From Lachnospiraceae bacterium (lineage in GTDB: Bacteria > Bacillota > Clostridia > Lachnospirales > Lachnospiraceae), in NCBI GenBank assembly GCA_910576335.1, contig CAJTIU010000002.1, positions 237,482 to 301,481 of the forward strand: a stretch of DNA of 64,000 nt. Direction: 5' to 3'. Positions 9,878 through 18,252 of the stretch are shown here, in pieces. The first letter of the stretch is position 1. Each line of letters starts with the position of its first letter. The notes below the pieces were generated by a model, which made no database searches, had not been told where the DNA came from, and was given only the letters and a program-made list of their open reading frames with translations. Both the position numbers and the translations under genes were made by a program.

Positions 9878-9954
9878 ATTTTCTTCATATTTTTATTATT
9901 TTATCATAATGAACTTTTTCATAAAAGCATCCTGGAATTCATTATTACGCAAAA

Positions 9955-9995
9955 AAGAGTAAAGTCTGACAAAAAATGTTCAAAACTTTACTCTT
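9955..9995 (-). terminator. Rho-independent terminator after the 57-aa ORF
   Basis: Read on the minus strand, an 11-bp stem (AAGAGTAAAGT pairing with ACTTTACTCTT) with a 19-nt loop is followed directly by six T. It lies 57 bp beyond the stop of the small ORF at 10053-10226 and upstream of the gene starting at 9877, so it would insulate the two. Confidence 0.6.
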
Positions 9996-10052
9996 ATTCT
10001 ACCCCATTCTTTTATTCTGCCCAACTCTATAAGGGTCATACCAAAAATAAGT

Positions 10053-10226
10053 CTAATTATCTACCAGCGGCGGTTTTTGATAAAGTTTCCGCTCTATCGC
10101 CTTTTGTTCTATATCAAGCTGTACAATCACTGCCTCCAGGCCGCCCCTCTCTGCTTCCCTTCTGATCCTTTCAACGATCTCCAGCTTCTCAAAAAGGTTA
10201 ATATTCATTTCTTTTTCATCTGGCAT
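10053..10226 (-). CDS. Small 57-aa charged helical protein
   Basis: An ORF with a good ribosome site (GGGGG ending 7 nt before ATG) encodes a 57-aa hydrophilic helical peptide starting MPDEKEMNINLFEKLEIVER. It has its own downstream terminator-like hairpin at 9955-9995. No family is recognised. The combination of a ribosome site, a plausible amino-acid composition and a terminator favours a real small gene over chance, but no homology supports it. Confidence 0.5.
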   Translation of the reverse strand: MPDEKEMNINLFEKLEIVERIRREAERGGLEAVIVQLDIEQKAIERKLYQKPPLVDN

Positions 10227-10244
10227 CCTGACCCCCTTTGCCTG

Positions 10245-10274
10245 TTGAAACTATTCCTTAATGTTTGGTATATT
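10245..10274 (+). promoter_or_regulatory. Sigma-A-type promoter for a short plus-strand ORF
   Basis: TTGAAA at 10245-10250, an 18-nt spacer and TATATT at 10269-10274 are followed 27 bp later by a short ORF with a ribosome site. The spacing and hexamers are close to consensus. Confidence 0.45.
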
Positions 10275-10300
10275 TTTATTGTAACAAAAGGGATCTTTAT

Positions 10301-10426
10301 ATGATGTCCTGCGAGGATAAAAATTCTGTTCTGTATCAAAAAATGAGACGATGTTACATGACACTAAAAGCAATTTTAACTACTTCTGGTGTTGATTTCA
10401 GTGAGATTGATTATATAATGGAGTAG
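10301..10426 (+). CDS. Possible 41-aa small protein
   Basis: ATGATG at 10301 is preceded by AAAAGGGAT about 8 nt upstream and by the promoter at 10245-10274. It encodes 41 residues ending SEIDYIME. No family is recognised. It could be a fragment of a longer ancestral gene. It is one of the few plus-strand candidates in this half of the window. Support is limited to expression signals. Confidence 0.3.
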   Translation: MMSCEDKNSVLYQKMRRCYMTLKAILTTSGVDFSEIDYIME

Positions 10427-10445
10427 TAAGTAACTGTCCCTAAAG

Positions 10446-10495
10446 GAAAAGGCGCAGAGTCTTTGATGGTTCATCTAAGACTCTGCGCCTTTTCA
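10446..10495 (-). terminator. Hairpin terminator overlapping the end of the DUF2752 gene
   Basis: GGCGCAGAGTCTT pairs with AAGACTCTGCGCC, with the stop codon of the DUF2752 gene inside the loop. On both strands the stem is followed by T-rich sequence (CCTTTT on either side), so it could work in both directions. Confidence 0.6.
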
Positions 10496-10944
10496 AACAG
10501 TTTCTTCAGCCAGTTTCCGCCATAATAACTCATAGGCGGCTCCCCCGGAAAATACCGGTACATTCTCCACGCATAAAATACAATCATTGCGGCCAGCGTC
10601 ACCGTCAGGCACACTCTTAAAACCGGCATCTTTTTCTTTCTAAGAAGATACCGGTTCACCAGAAACATCAGAAACAGCCCTATCAGCGGATAGATAAAGG
10701 GATGCATCTGAAAGGCTCCTGCGAAATCGAATGACAATACTGCAAATCCCGCCCTGGTAAGCCCGCACCCCGGGCATGGAAAGCCGGTAAATACTACCAG
10801 CGGACACATGCTGTAAAAGAATCTTTTTAAAATTACAAAATAGGCGATGATAACTGCCACCGCCCATTTTGCTGAATTAATATCCTTCCAGATTAATTCT
10901 AATGCGTCTGTTAAGATTTGTCTGAAGCTTCGTCTTTTCTTCAT
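10471..10944 (-). CDS. DUF2752 family membrane protein
   Basis: 157-aa integral membrane protein with three or four predicted transmembrane segments. It carries the family hallmark CPGCGLTRA (about residues 57-65) after the first membrane segment. The function of DUF2752 proteins is not established. It lies 33 bp downstream of rnfB on the same strand and could be the last gene of the rnf operon. Its coding end forms one arm of a terminator hairpin. Confidence 0.85.
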   Translation of the reverse strand: MKKRRSFRQILTDALELIWKDINSAKWAVAVIIAYFVILKRFFYSMCPLVVFTGFPCPGCGLTRAGFAVLSFDFAGAFQMHPFIYPLIGLFLMFLVNRYLLRKKKMPVLRVCLTVTLAAMIVFYAWRMYRYFPGEPPMSYYGGNWLKKLFEKAQSLR

Positions 10945-10977
10945 GTTTTCTCCCGATGTATTCCCGGATCCATCTAC

Positions 10978-11769
10978 CTATAAGATAATCTTCTTCGGGC
11001 ATTTTTCCGCACAGGCACCGCAGTTCGTACACTTCTTTGGATCAATATGCGCAATGTTGTCAAGCACCTTCACCGCGCCTGCCTCACAGACTCTCTCGCA
11101 CATCTTACATCCGATACAACCCACAGAGCATGCCTTCATGACATCCTTGCCTTTATCTCTGGAACTGCACTGTACAAGATGCTTCTGGGAATAAGGCACA
11201 AGCTCAATCAGCTGCTTCGGACATGCCGCGATACATTTTCCGCACGCCTTACATTCTTCCTTGTCTACAACGGCAATCCCGTCCACAATATGAATTGCAT
11301 CAAAAGGGCATGCCGCCACACAGGTACCCTCGCCGAGGCAGCCGTAGTTACAGGTCTTGGGTCCGCCGTTCTGCATCATGCTCACCATAACGCAGTCGCC
11401 GAGACCGCAGTACTCGTAATCCTGTCCCGCCTTCTCACAAGTGCCCGCGCACTTTACAAATGCCACCTGGCGCTCCTGCGCTCCTGCTTCCACGCCCATA
11501 ATCGCACCGATCTTTTCCGCAACCGGGGTTCCGCCAACCGGACAGCCGCCGATCTCAGCCTCTCCCTTTACGATTGCAGCCGCAAGGCCGGAACAGCCTG
11601 CATAGCCGCAGCCGCCGCAGTTATTTCCCGGAAGGACGCCCATGATGGCCTCCTCACGCTCGTCAACTTCCACTGCAAACTTCTTTCCTGCCACTCCGAG
11701 AAACACACCAATGAATAACCCGGTGCCGCCTACAACCAGAGCAGCAATTAATATTCCTGTCATACTCAT
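10978..11769 (-). CDS. rnfB: Rnf electron-transport complex subunit B (multi-cluster ferredoxin)
   Basis: 263 aa. An N-terminal transmembrane anchor is followed by an Fe-S domain with the Rnf signature GNNCGGCGYAGCSG (about residues 48-61) and GGCP. Then come four 4Fe-4S type cysteine sets: CLGEGTCVAACP, CKACGKCIAACP, CIGCKMCERVC and CTNCGACAEKCP. RnfB is the likely entry point for electrons from reduced ferredoxin. It is the last of six rnf genes (order C-D-G-E-A-B on the minus strand), 12 bp after rnfA. Confidence 0.95.
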   Translation of the reverse strand: MSMTGILIAALVVGGTGLFIGVFLGVAGKKFAVEVDEREEAIMGVLPGNNCGGCGYAGCSGLAAAIVKGEAEIGGCPVGGTPVAEKIGAIMGVEAGAQERQVAFVKCAGTCEKAGQDYEYCGLGDCVMVSMMQNGGPKTCNYGCLGEGTCVAACPFDAIHIVDGIAVVDKEECKACGKCIAACPKQLIELVPYSQKHLVQCSSRDKGKDVMKACSVGCIGCKMCERVCEAGAVKVLDNIAHIDPKKCTNCGACAEKCPKKIIL

Positions 11770-11781
11770 AGCCTGCCCCTC

Positions 11782-12357
11782 CTATATCAGCCCGGAAAAT
11801 CCAAAGAACGCGATGGACATCAGCGCTGCCGTAATCAGCACGATCGGCGTTCCCTTAAAGGATTCCGGAACATCATTGTACTCAATCTTCTCGCGGATTC
11901 CCGCCATAATCACAATCGCAATGGCAAATCCGATCGAAGTACCAATACCGTTTATAACACCTGCAAGAATGCCATAATCCTTCTGTACATTCGTAAGCGC
12001 CACGCCCAGCACCGCACAGTTTGTCGTAATCAGCGGCAGATACACGCCCAGCGCATTATACAGGGAGGGCATAGCCTTCTTAAGAAACATCTCCACAAAC
12101 TGCACCAGAGCCGCAATAACAAGGATAAATACGATGGTCTGCAGATAGTCGATCTTAAGCGGAACCAGTATAAACTTATAGATCAGGCTCGTAATAAATG
12201 ACGCAATCGTAATAACGAAAACAACCGCTCCGCCCATACCGGATGCCGTCTCCACTTTTTTGGAAACGCCAAGGAACGGACAGATTCCTAAAAACTGGCT
12301 GAGTACAACGTTATTTACAATCGCTGAACCAATGGCGATAATCAATAATTCTTTCAT
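11782..12357 (-). CDS. rnfA: Rnf complex membrane subunit A
   Basis: 191-aa protein with six predicted membrane helices and the usual family length. The N terminus contains NNVVLSQFLGICPFLG, including the Cys conserved in RnfA/NqrE-type subunits that contributes to the intramembrane Fe-S site. RnfA and RnfE are homologous and form the ion-conducting core of the ferredoxin:NAD+ oxidoreductase. It lies 13 bp after rnfE and 12 bp before rnfB, so it is clearly operonic. Confidence 0.95.
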   Translation of the reverse strand: MKELLIIAIGSAIVNNVVLSQFLGICPFLGVSKKVETASGMGGAVVFVITIASFITSLIYKFILVPLKIDYLQTIVFILVIAALVQFVEMFLKKAMPSLYNALGVYLPLITTNCAVLGVALTNVQKDYGILAGVINGIGTSIGFAIAIVIMAGIREKIEYNDVPESFKGTPIVLITAALMSIAFFGFSGLI

Positions 12358-12370
12358 CTATGTACCCCTC

Positions 12371-13093
12371 CTACTCTTCTTCATTCCCTGTAGGGAACAC
12401 CTTGCCGGAGCATCCGCCGCAGGAAGCACAGCCCTCGCCGCATCCGGATGCCTCTCTTACCTTTTTGCCCTTCTTCGCGGCATTGTTCTTTACCTTGTTC
12501 TGGAGTGCCGTAAGGCCTGCAAGCACCAGAAATGCCCCTGGGGCAAGGATAAAGATCGTTACCGGGACATAGCCGGACTTCCCTGCAGCCACATCCGCAA
12601 GGGGAAGGAGCTGGAAACCGAACACCTTGCCGGAGCCAATGATCTCACGCACAAGTCCGATTGCCGTAAGGCCCACCGTGAATCCAAGTCCCATGCCGAT
12701 TCCGTCAAAGATAGATAAGAGAACCGGATTCTTGGACGCATAGCTCTCAGCGCGCCCGAGGATGATACAGTTTACCACAATCAGAGGGATATAGATGCCC
12801 AGTGAAGCATAGAGACTGGGAACGAACCCCTGCAGCAGGAATTGTACAATCGTTACAAAGGATGCCACGACTACGATAAACGCCGGCATTCTGACCGAAT
12901 CCGGTATCACCTTACGCAGCATGGAGATCAGCATATTTGACAGCACGAGTACGACCGTGGTGGACAGTCCCATACCTACGCCGTTGGTGGCGGAAGTTGT
13001 TACCGCCAGGGTCGGACACATACCTAACATTAGGACAAAGGTCGGATTTTCCTTAATCAGACCATTATATATTCTTTCCATACATCCATTCAT
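12371..13093 (-). CDS. rnfE: Rnf complex membrane subunit E with a Cys-rich C-terminal tail
   Basis: 240 aa. The membrane core contains ENPTFVLMLGMCPTLAV with the conserved Cys, paired with that of RnfA. The start is placed at ATG 13093, preceded by AGGGAGG 8 nt upstream; a longer frame to 13123 would overlap rnfG further. The last about 40 residues form a Lys-rich cytoplasmic tail with clustered cysteines (GCGEGCASCGGCSG), which the basic RnfE/NqrD fold does not need and which could bind a metal or Fe-S centre. It is cotranscribed between rnfG and rnfA. Confidence 0.93.
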   Translation of the reverse strand: MNGCMERIYNGLIKENPTFVLMLGMCPTLAVTTSATNGVGMGLSTTVVLVLSNMLISMLRKVIPDSVRMPAFIVVVASFVTIVQFLLQGFVPSLYASLGIYIPLIVVNCIILGRAESYASKNPVLLSIFDGIGMGLGFTVGLTAIGLVREIIGSGKVFGFQLLPLADVAAGKSGYVPVTIFILAPGAFLVLAGLTALQNKVKNNAAKKGKKVREASGCGEGCASCGGCSGKVFPTGNEEE

Positions 13094-13109
13094 CTTCGCT
13101 GCCTCCCTT

Positions 13110-13691
13110 CTACTGAAACACACTCTGGTAGTAGCCGAGAGCCGCGTTCACTGCTCCGGTTACTGCCCTTGAGGTAATGGTTGCACCGCTTAGCGCGTCA
13201 ATGGGCTCACCGGATCCGCCATCCTTGGACACAACAAACTGCTCTGTCTGCTTTCCCTGGTACTGCTCATAGAAAGCCGGCTCCTTTGCCCTCATTCCAA
13301 GGCCTGCCGTCTCGCTGATAGACAGGATGGACACACCGCTCACCGTACCATCTGCCGTGATCCCTACTGTAACCTGAATATCGCCGCCGTATCCCTCTTT
13401 ATCTGTCGCCGTTATGACATAACCATCTTCCCCGGCCTTACAGGCTTCGTCAATAGAGCCCTTGATTCCCAGATCCTTAATGACCTGCTCCGCCGCTTTC
13501 CCGTCCACATCTACTTCCTCAAAGCTGTCCAGAGATGCCTCTGGAAATACGGCCTGCCATGCTGCCTTCTTCTCCGCATCCTTCGCCTGGGCAATGGGTT
13601 CCTTCGTAATCTCGTACACAAATCCAAGTCCCAGTCCCGCCACGAGGGTGATCACTGTCAGAATCAATGTATTTTTTATAATCTTATTCAT
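13110..13691 (-). CDS. rnfG: Rnf complex flavoprotein subunit G
   Basis: 193 aa. One N-terminal membrane helix anchors an extracytoplasmic FMN-binding domain. The flavinylation motif SGATITS is at residues 168-174, with Thr171 the predicted covalent FMN site. The start codon overlaps the rnfD stop by one base (TAATG), and its ribosome site lies inside the end of rnfD, so translation is coupled. RnfG passes electrons across the membrane side of the complex. Confidence 0.95.
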   Translation of the reverse strand: MNKIIKNTLILTVITLVAGLGLGFVYEITKEPIAQAKDAEKKAAWQAVFPEASLDSFEEVDVDGKAAEQVIKDLGIKGSIDEACKAGEDGYVITATDKEGYGGDIQVTVGITADGTVSGVSILSISETAGLGMRAKEPAFYEQYQGKQTEQFVVSKDGGSGEPIDALSGATITSRAVTGAVNAALGYYQSVFQ

Positions 13692-14647
13692 TATTTCTCT
13701 CCTCCTTTACCAAATGGCTTCGGGAGTGTTACCCTCTCAATCAGCGGTACTAGCAGGTTGCTGATGATAATCGCGTAGGATACCCCTTCTGCAGAGCCGC
13801 CGAACAGACGAAACAGCCCGGTCAGAATACCCAGGAGCATGCCATACACAATCTGCCCTCTCTTCGTAATCGGGGAAGTCACATAATCGGTAGCCATGAA
13901 CCACGCTCCAAGCATAATTCCGCCTCCGCACAGGTGCGCGGTAATATACTGGGGGTCAAAGAAGCCGATATCCGGATTTTGGAAATGCCCGAATATACCG
14001 ACGAAAACCGCAAAAGTTGCAAGATATGTACCCGGAATCCGAAGGTCAATAACCCCTGTAAGGATCAGGATTACTGCACCAAGCATTATGGCAAATACGG
14101 ATGTCTCCCCGATGGTTCCCGGAATCTTTCCGATCAGCATGCTCATAGTATCCACCGTCCCGCCGCTCTTTAAGACTGCCAGCGGCGTAGGGCCTGATAC
14201 CCCGTCATAGATAAAGGTTGTCATCTGTCCGGTAAAAGAGATCAGCAGGAAACATCGTGCACCCAGCGCCGGGTTCATAATGTTCTGCCCCAGACCTCCG
14301 AACAGCTGCTTTACAACCAGGATACCGAACACGCTTCCCAATGCACCCATCCACCAGGGAGCACTGGACGGCATGTTAAGCCCCAGAAGCAGTCCTGTTA
14401 CAACCGCACTGAAATCATTTACCGTTACCTTTTTATGCATCAGTTTCTGATAAATCAATTCTGTCAGCACCGCCGATGCCGTTGTACTGATCAGCATAAT
14501 CAGCGCCGAAAGCCCGAAATTATACACACCGAAAGCAGCGGCAGGCAGAAGCGCAGCCGTTACGATCTGCATGATATTTGCAGATGTCGTCTTCGAACGT
14601 ATATGCGGTGACGACGACATCATGAATTTATTCTCACTCAACACCAT
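13691..14647 (-). CDS. rnfD: Rnf complex membrane flavoprotein subunit D
   Basis: 318 aa with about ten hydrophobic segments. The motif DGVSGPTPLA (about residues 148-157) supplies Thr154, the predicted covalent FMN attachment site of RnfD/NqrB proteins. The gene follows rnfC by 20 bp and overlaps rnfG by one base. RnfD forms the membrane core with A and E and couples electron flow to Na+ or H+ export. Confidence 0.95.
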   Translation of the reverse strand: MVLSENKFMMSSSPHIRSKTTSANIMQIVTAALLPAAAFGVYNFGLSALIMLISTTASAVLTELIYQKLMHKKVTVNDFSAVVTGLLLGLNMPSSAPWWMGALGSVFGILVVKQLFGGLGQNIMNPALGARCFLLISFTGQMTTFIYDGVSGPTPLAVLKSGGTVDTMSMLIGKIPGTIGETSVFAIMLGAVILILTGVIDLRIPGTYLATFAVFVGIFGHFQNPDIGFFDPQYITAHLCGGGIMLGAWFMATDYVTSPITKRGQIVYGMLLGILTGLFRLFGGSAEGVSYAIIISNLLVPLIERVTLPKPFGKGGEK

Positions 14648-14667
14648 TCACCTCTTCCTCTCATTCT

Positions 14668-15987
14668 TTATTTCTTCTTGCGGTTCGCAAGCGCAATCTT
14701 TCTCATAGAGCCGATCGCCTGCTTGAGCGGCCTCTTTGCCGGACACACGTAGCTGCAGGAGCCGCACTCCATGCACTCCAGCCCCTCATGCTTCGTAAAT
14801 GCCTCCTCGTCATGATGCTCCGCAAAGTCCGAAAGCCTTGACGGAATCAAGCGGCTCGGACAGGCCTCCACGCAGCGTCCGCAGTTGATGCATGCGGTAG
14901 GCTCATGGGCCGCCACCTCATCCTTCGTAAATCCCAGAATGGAAGAAGAAGTCTTCGTCACCGGAACATCCAGGGTAAACATGGAAAATCCCATCATGGG
15001 GCCGCCGGAAATGATCTTCTCAGGATCCGTCTTAAATCCCCCCGCTGCTTCCACAAGCTCCGCCTGGCTGATTCCAAAGGGAACAAGGAAGTTTCCAGGT
15101 TCATTTACCGCGTTGCCGCTTACGGTCACAACACGTTCCATAGAAGGCTTCCCTTCCGTAATGACACGGTTGATGGTAATCATTGTCTCTACATTATCCA
15201 CCACGCAGCCTGCATCTGCCGGGAGCATGGCCGAGTTGATGGCTCTTCCGGTCGTAGCGTAAATCAGCTGGCGTTCACCTCCCTGGGGATACTTTGTCTT
15301 AAGCGACAGCACCTCCATACGGGGCTCATCCTTCGTAAGCTCCTTAAGCTTCTGAATGCAGTCCGGCTTATTGTCCTCCACTCCGAAGATTCCCTTCGCA
15401 TTGTCAAAAAGCTTAAGAACTGCCCTCATGCCGCCCACAAGCTCCTCTGCATTCTCCATCATACGGCGGTAATCAGCCGTGATGTAAGGCTCGCACTCTG
15501 CACAGTTTGCAATAATATAATCAATCTTGTCCGGCTCCTTCGGAGACAGCTTAACCCGTGTCGGGAAACCTGCACCGCCCATGCCGACAATCCCTGCCTC
15601 TGCGATTACATTCAGAATCTCTTCCTTCGTCATCTCATCCAGAGGCTTCACCTCCGGATACGTTACTTCCTCATATTCCCCGTCATTCTCAATCACAATG
15701 CTGTTCACCTTAGAACCAGCGGGGTTAAAGCGGGGCTCAATTGCCTTCACCGTCCCCGACACGGACGCATAGACAGGCGCTGACACAAATCCGCCGGCCT
15801 CTGCAATCTTCTGCCCCTTTAGCACACGGTCCCCGACTGCCACAACCGGACTTGCCGGCGCACCAATATGCTGGGAAACCGGATACACCAGAGCACCCTC
15901 CGGTTTTACACTGACAATCGCCTTGTCCTTTGCCAGGCTCTTGCCGTCATCCGGGTGTACTCCACCCTTAAATGTTAACAATGCCAT
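14668..15987 (-). CDS. rnfC: Rnf complex subunit C (NADH/FMN- and 4Fe-4S-binding)
   Basis: 439 aa. The N-terminal barrel-sandwich region (about 30-100) is followed by the nucleotide/FMN-binding motif GMGGAGFPTRVK (residues 135-146), an SLBB-like part and two 4Fe-4S motifs, CINCGRCVEACP and CMECGSCSYVCP, near the C terminus. RnfC is the peripheral subunit that reduces NAD+. It is the first gene of the operon. The 150-bp leader after the S1 gene holds the palindrome at 16098-16135, a CCGCT/AGCGG hairpin with a T run and a small palindrome at 16027-16047. Confidence 0.95.
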   Translation of the reverse strand: MALLTFKGGVHPDDGKSLAKDKAIVSVKPEGALVYPVSQHIGAPASPVVAVGDRVLKGQKIAEAGGFVSAPVYASVSGTVKAIEPRFNPAGSKVNSIVIENDGEYEEVTYPEVKPLDEMTKEEILNVIAEAGIVGMGGAGFPTRVKLSPKEPDKIDYIIANCAECEPYITADYRRMMENAEELVGGMRAVLKLFDNAKGIFGVEDNKPDCIQKLKELTKDEPRMEVLSLKTKYPQGGERQLIYATTGRAINSAMLPADAGCVVDNVETMITINRVITEGKPSMERVVTVSGNAVNEPGNFLVPFGISQAELVEAAGGFKTDPEKIISGGPMMGFSMFTLDVPVTKTSSSILGFTKDEVAAHEPTACINCGRCVEACPSRLIPSRLSDFAEHHDEEAFTKHEGLECMECGSCSYVCPAKRPLKQAIGSMRKIALANRKKK

Positions 15988-16097
15988 CCCTTTATCCTTC
16001 CTTCCTTTGCCCTTCCTTTTTCTTATGCCAGAAGATATCTTTCTGGCAGCTCACTATATAACTATACAGCAAAACGCCCGCTTTATCCAGCGGTAAA

Positions 16098-16135
16098 TTG
16101 GGGACGGGGCATTTTTAAAAATACCCCGTCCCCAA
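16098..16135. repeat. 38-bp dispersed palindrome, copy 1
   Basis: ttggggacgggg and ccccgtccccaa flank an A/T core (catttttaaaaata) with one mismatched pair. It begins 4 bp beyond the S1 gene stop codon. The same palindrome, with perfect pairing, occurs at 25642-25679 and 27995-28032, each time immediately after a minus-strand stop codon. It would form a very stable hairpin and may act as a transcription terminator or RNA-protecting 3' end. Confidence 0.85.
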
Positions 16136-16139
16136 CTGC

Positions 16140-17225
16140 TTACTCCTCCGCTGCAGCTTCCTGTTCTTCCGCTGAAGCTTCAATAGCCTTCATACTGAGG
16201 CTGATCTTCTTCTCTTCTTCGTTCAGGTCAACGATCTTCGCTGTAATCTCCTGCCCGACGGACAATACATCTGACGGCTTATCCACATGCGCCTTCGAAA
16301 TCTGGGATACATGAAGCAGTGCATCCACACCCGGCGCCAGTTCTACAAAGGCACCGAAGTCTGTCATCCTTGCCACTCTTCCGGTGATCTCTCTTCCTAC
16401 TGCATAATCCTCTGCCGCATTCGCCCATGGATTCGTCTCCGGGAACTTCAGGCTTAATGCAATCTTCGTATCGTGAATGTCCTTGACAAGTACCTTCAGC
16501 TTGTCGCCCACCTTGAAGACCTTCTTCGGATTCTCCACGCGTCCCCAGGACATCTCCGAGATATGAAGCAGCCCGTCTACGCCGCCAAGGTCAACAAATG
16601 CGCCGAAATCAGTCACATTCTTAACGATTCCTTCTTCAGTATCGCCGATGTTCAGTCTCTCAAATACTTCTCTCTGTCTCTCAGCCTTCTCCGCGACAAG
16701 AAGCTGTCTTCTGTCGCCGATCACACGGTTTCTTCTTGGATTGAACTCGCTGATCACAAATTCAATCTCCTGATCCTGATACTTGTTCAGATCCTTCTCA
16801 TAAGTATCTGATACAAGACTTGCCGGAATGAAGACTCTTGCGCCTTCCACTGATACGCTCAGTCCTCCTCCAAGAATCTGTGTTACAGGGGCCTTCAGAA
16901 CCTCGTGGTTCTCATAAGCCTCCTTCAGTCTCTCATTACCCTTCTCAGCCGCCAGTCTCTTATAAGTTAACAGCACCTGACCTTCTCCGTCATTCACCTT
17001 TAAGACCTTTACTGTCATGGCATCGCCTACAGAAACCATCGTTGTGAGATCAACTCCTGATTCATTCGTGTACTCGTTCTTTGTGATGATGCCGTCTGCC
17101 TTGTAACCTATATTTAAAACAATCTCATCGGGCTTCACATCAATAACAGTACCGTCCACAACTTCTCCGTTTCTTATTGTCTTAAAAGACTCGTCTAACA
17201 TCTGTTCAAAAGTTAATTCTGACAT
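16140..17225 (-). CDS. S1 RNA-binding domain protein (ribosomal protein S1-like)
   Basis: 361 aa with four S1/OB-fold repeats (about residues 15-85, 100-170, 185-255 and 270-345); phrases such as DFGAFVDLGGVDGLLHISEM mark repeats 3 and 4. The start chosen is ATG 17225, which has AGGAGG 9 nt upstream; the frame could extend to 17243. It begins inside the last 20 bp of ispH in another frame, so the two are translationally coupled. In many clostridia ispH and these S1 repeats are fused in one polypeptide; here they are separate. Likely an mRNA-binding translation factor, shorter than the six-domain E. coli S1. Confidence 0.92.
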   Translation of the reverse strand: MSELTFEQMLDESFKTIRNGEVVDGTVIDVKPDEIVLNIGYKADGIITKNEYTNESGVDLTTMVSVGDAMTVKVLKVNDGEGQVLLTYKRLAAEKGNERLKEAYENHEVLKAPVTQILGGGLSVSVEGARVFIPASLVSDTYEKDLNKYQDQEIEFVISEFNPRRNRVIGDRRQLLVAEKAERQREVFERLNIGDTEEGIVKNVTDFGAFVDLGGVDGLLHISEMSWGRVENPKKVFKVGDKLKVLVKDIHDTKIALSLKFPETNPWANAAEDYAVGREITGRVARMTDFGAFVELAPGVDALLHVSQISKAHVDKPSDVLSVGQEITAKIVDLNEEEKKISLSMKAIEASAEEQEAAAEE

Positions 17226-18063
17226 TGTTTTGAACCTCCTCAATTATATTGTTGGGCGTGGATGCCCCTGCTGTAATACCTACTGTTTCCACGGACCTTA
17301 ATTGATTCATATCCAAATCGTCAAGTGTCTGTATATAGTACGTATCCGCACATGCATTTCTGCAGATTTCAAATAGCTTCCGGGTATTGGAACTTCTCCT
17401 GTCACCTATGACTATCATAGCGTCCACCCTCTCTGCAACGCTCGCTGCCTCTTCCTGACGCGCTCTTGTTGCGTTGCAAATCGTATTTAAAACAATTATA
17501 TCATACCTCTTTTCAGAAATAATTTCAACTAAATCTTTGAATTTATTGTAATTAAATGTCGTCTGCGACACAATGCATACTTTCTGTTCCTTATTTTCAG
17601 CTTCAAAAGCCTCTGCTTCTGCTTCATTCTGAATAACAGACACATGATTTCCCGCCCATCCTTTTATGCCTTCCACCTCAGGATGCGCGCTGTCGCCGAT
17701 AATGACAATGCAGTCTCCTTCCCTGCTCTTGTCTGATACAATATGATGAATCTTCTTAACAAAGGGACAGGTTGCATCCACGTAAGTAATCCTTTTTTCA
17801 TCCATCAGGTCACAGATGCTTTTGGGAACCCCGTGGGAACGGATGACCACAATCCCGTCTTCTACGCCCATCAGCTCTTCCACAGAATTCAGCACCGTAA
17901 CTCCCCGGCTCTCCATATCACGGATAACCTCCTCGTTATGAATGATGGGGCCGAACGTATAGATCCGCTCTCCCGGGTGCTCCTCTGTCTGCTTATATAC
18001 CAGATCGACTGCTCTCTTTACACCGGGACAGAACCCGGCTGTCTTCGCTAACTCTATCTTCAT
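17206..18063 (-). CDS. ispH: 4-hydroxy-3-methylbut-2-enyl diphosphate reductase
   Basis: 285 aa, a usual length for IspH. It catalyses the last step of the MEP isoprenoid pathway, making IPP and DMAPP with a 4Fe-4S cluster. Cluster ligands are visible as Cys in FCPGVKRA (residues 11-18), DATCPFV and NTICNAT. The substrate-site phrases HNEEV and RSHGVP are present. The start is set at ATG 18063, just after AGGGAGAAAGG; the frame is open to 18096 but that extension lacks family character. It overlaps the S1 gene by 20 bp. Confidence 0.95.
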   Translation of the reverse strand: MKIELAKTAGFCPGVKRAVDLVYKQTEEHPGERIYTFGPIIHNEEVIRDMESRGVTVLNSVEELMGVEDGIVVIRSHGVPKSICDLMDEKRITYVDATCPFVKKIHHIVSDKSREGDCIVIIGDSAHPEVEGIKGWAGNHVSVIQNEAEAEAFEAENKEQKVCIVSQTTFNYNKFKDLVEIISEKRYDIIVLNTICNATRARQEEAASVAERVDAMIVIGDRRSSNTRKLFEICRNACADTYYIQTLDDLDMNQLRSVETVGITAGASTPNNIIEEVQNNVRINF

Positions 18064-18252
18064 ACCTTTCTCCCTACAATCATGATTACGCACCAAAGGG
18101 TGTTTGAAAATTCATTCCCGTCACTGCATGCCTCACTTGGCGTGATATTTGAGTCAAATCCGGTCGGCATAGTCCGCGCATCGTTTACCGTAAATCTCAT
18201 CGGCATATAGATTCTTTCCTTTGGTATATATTCAAATACGCTTATATATGGC

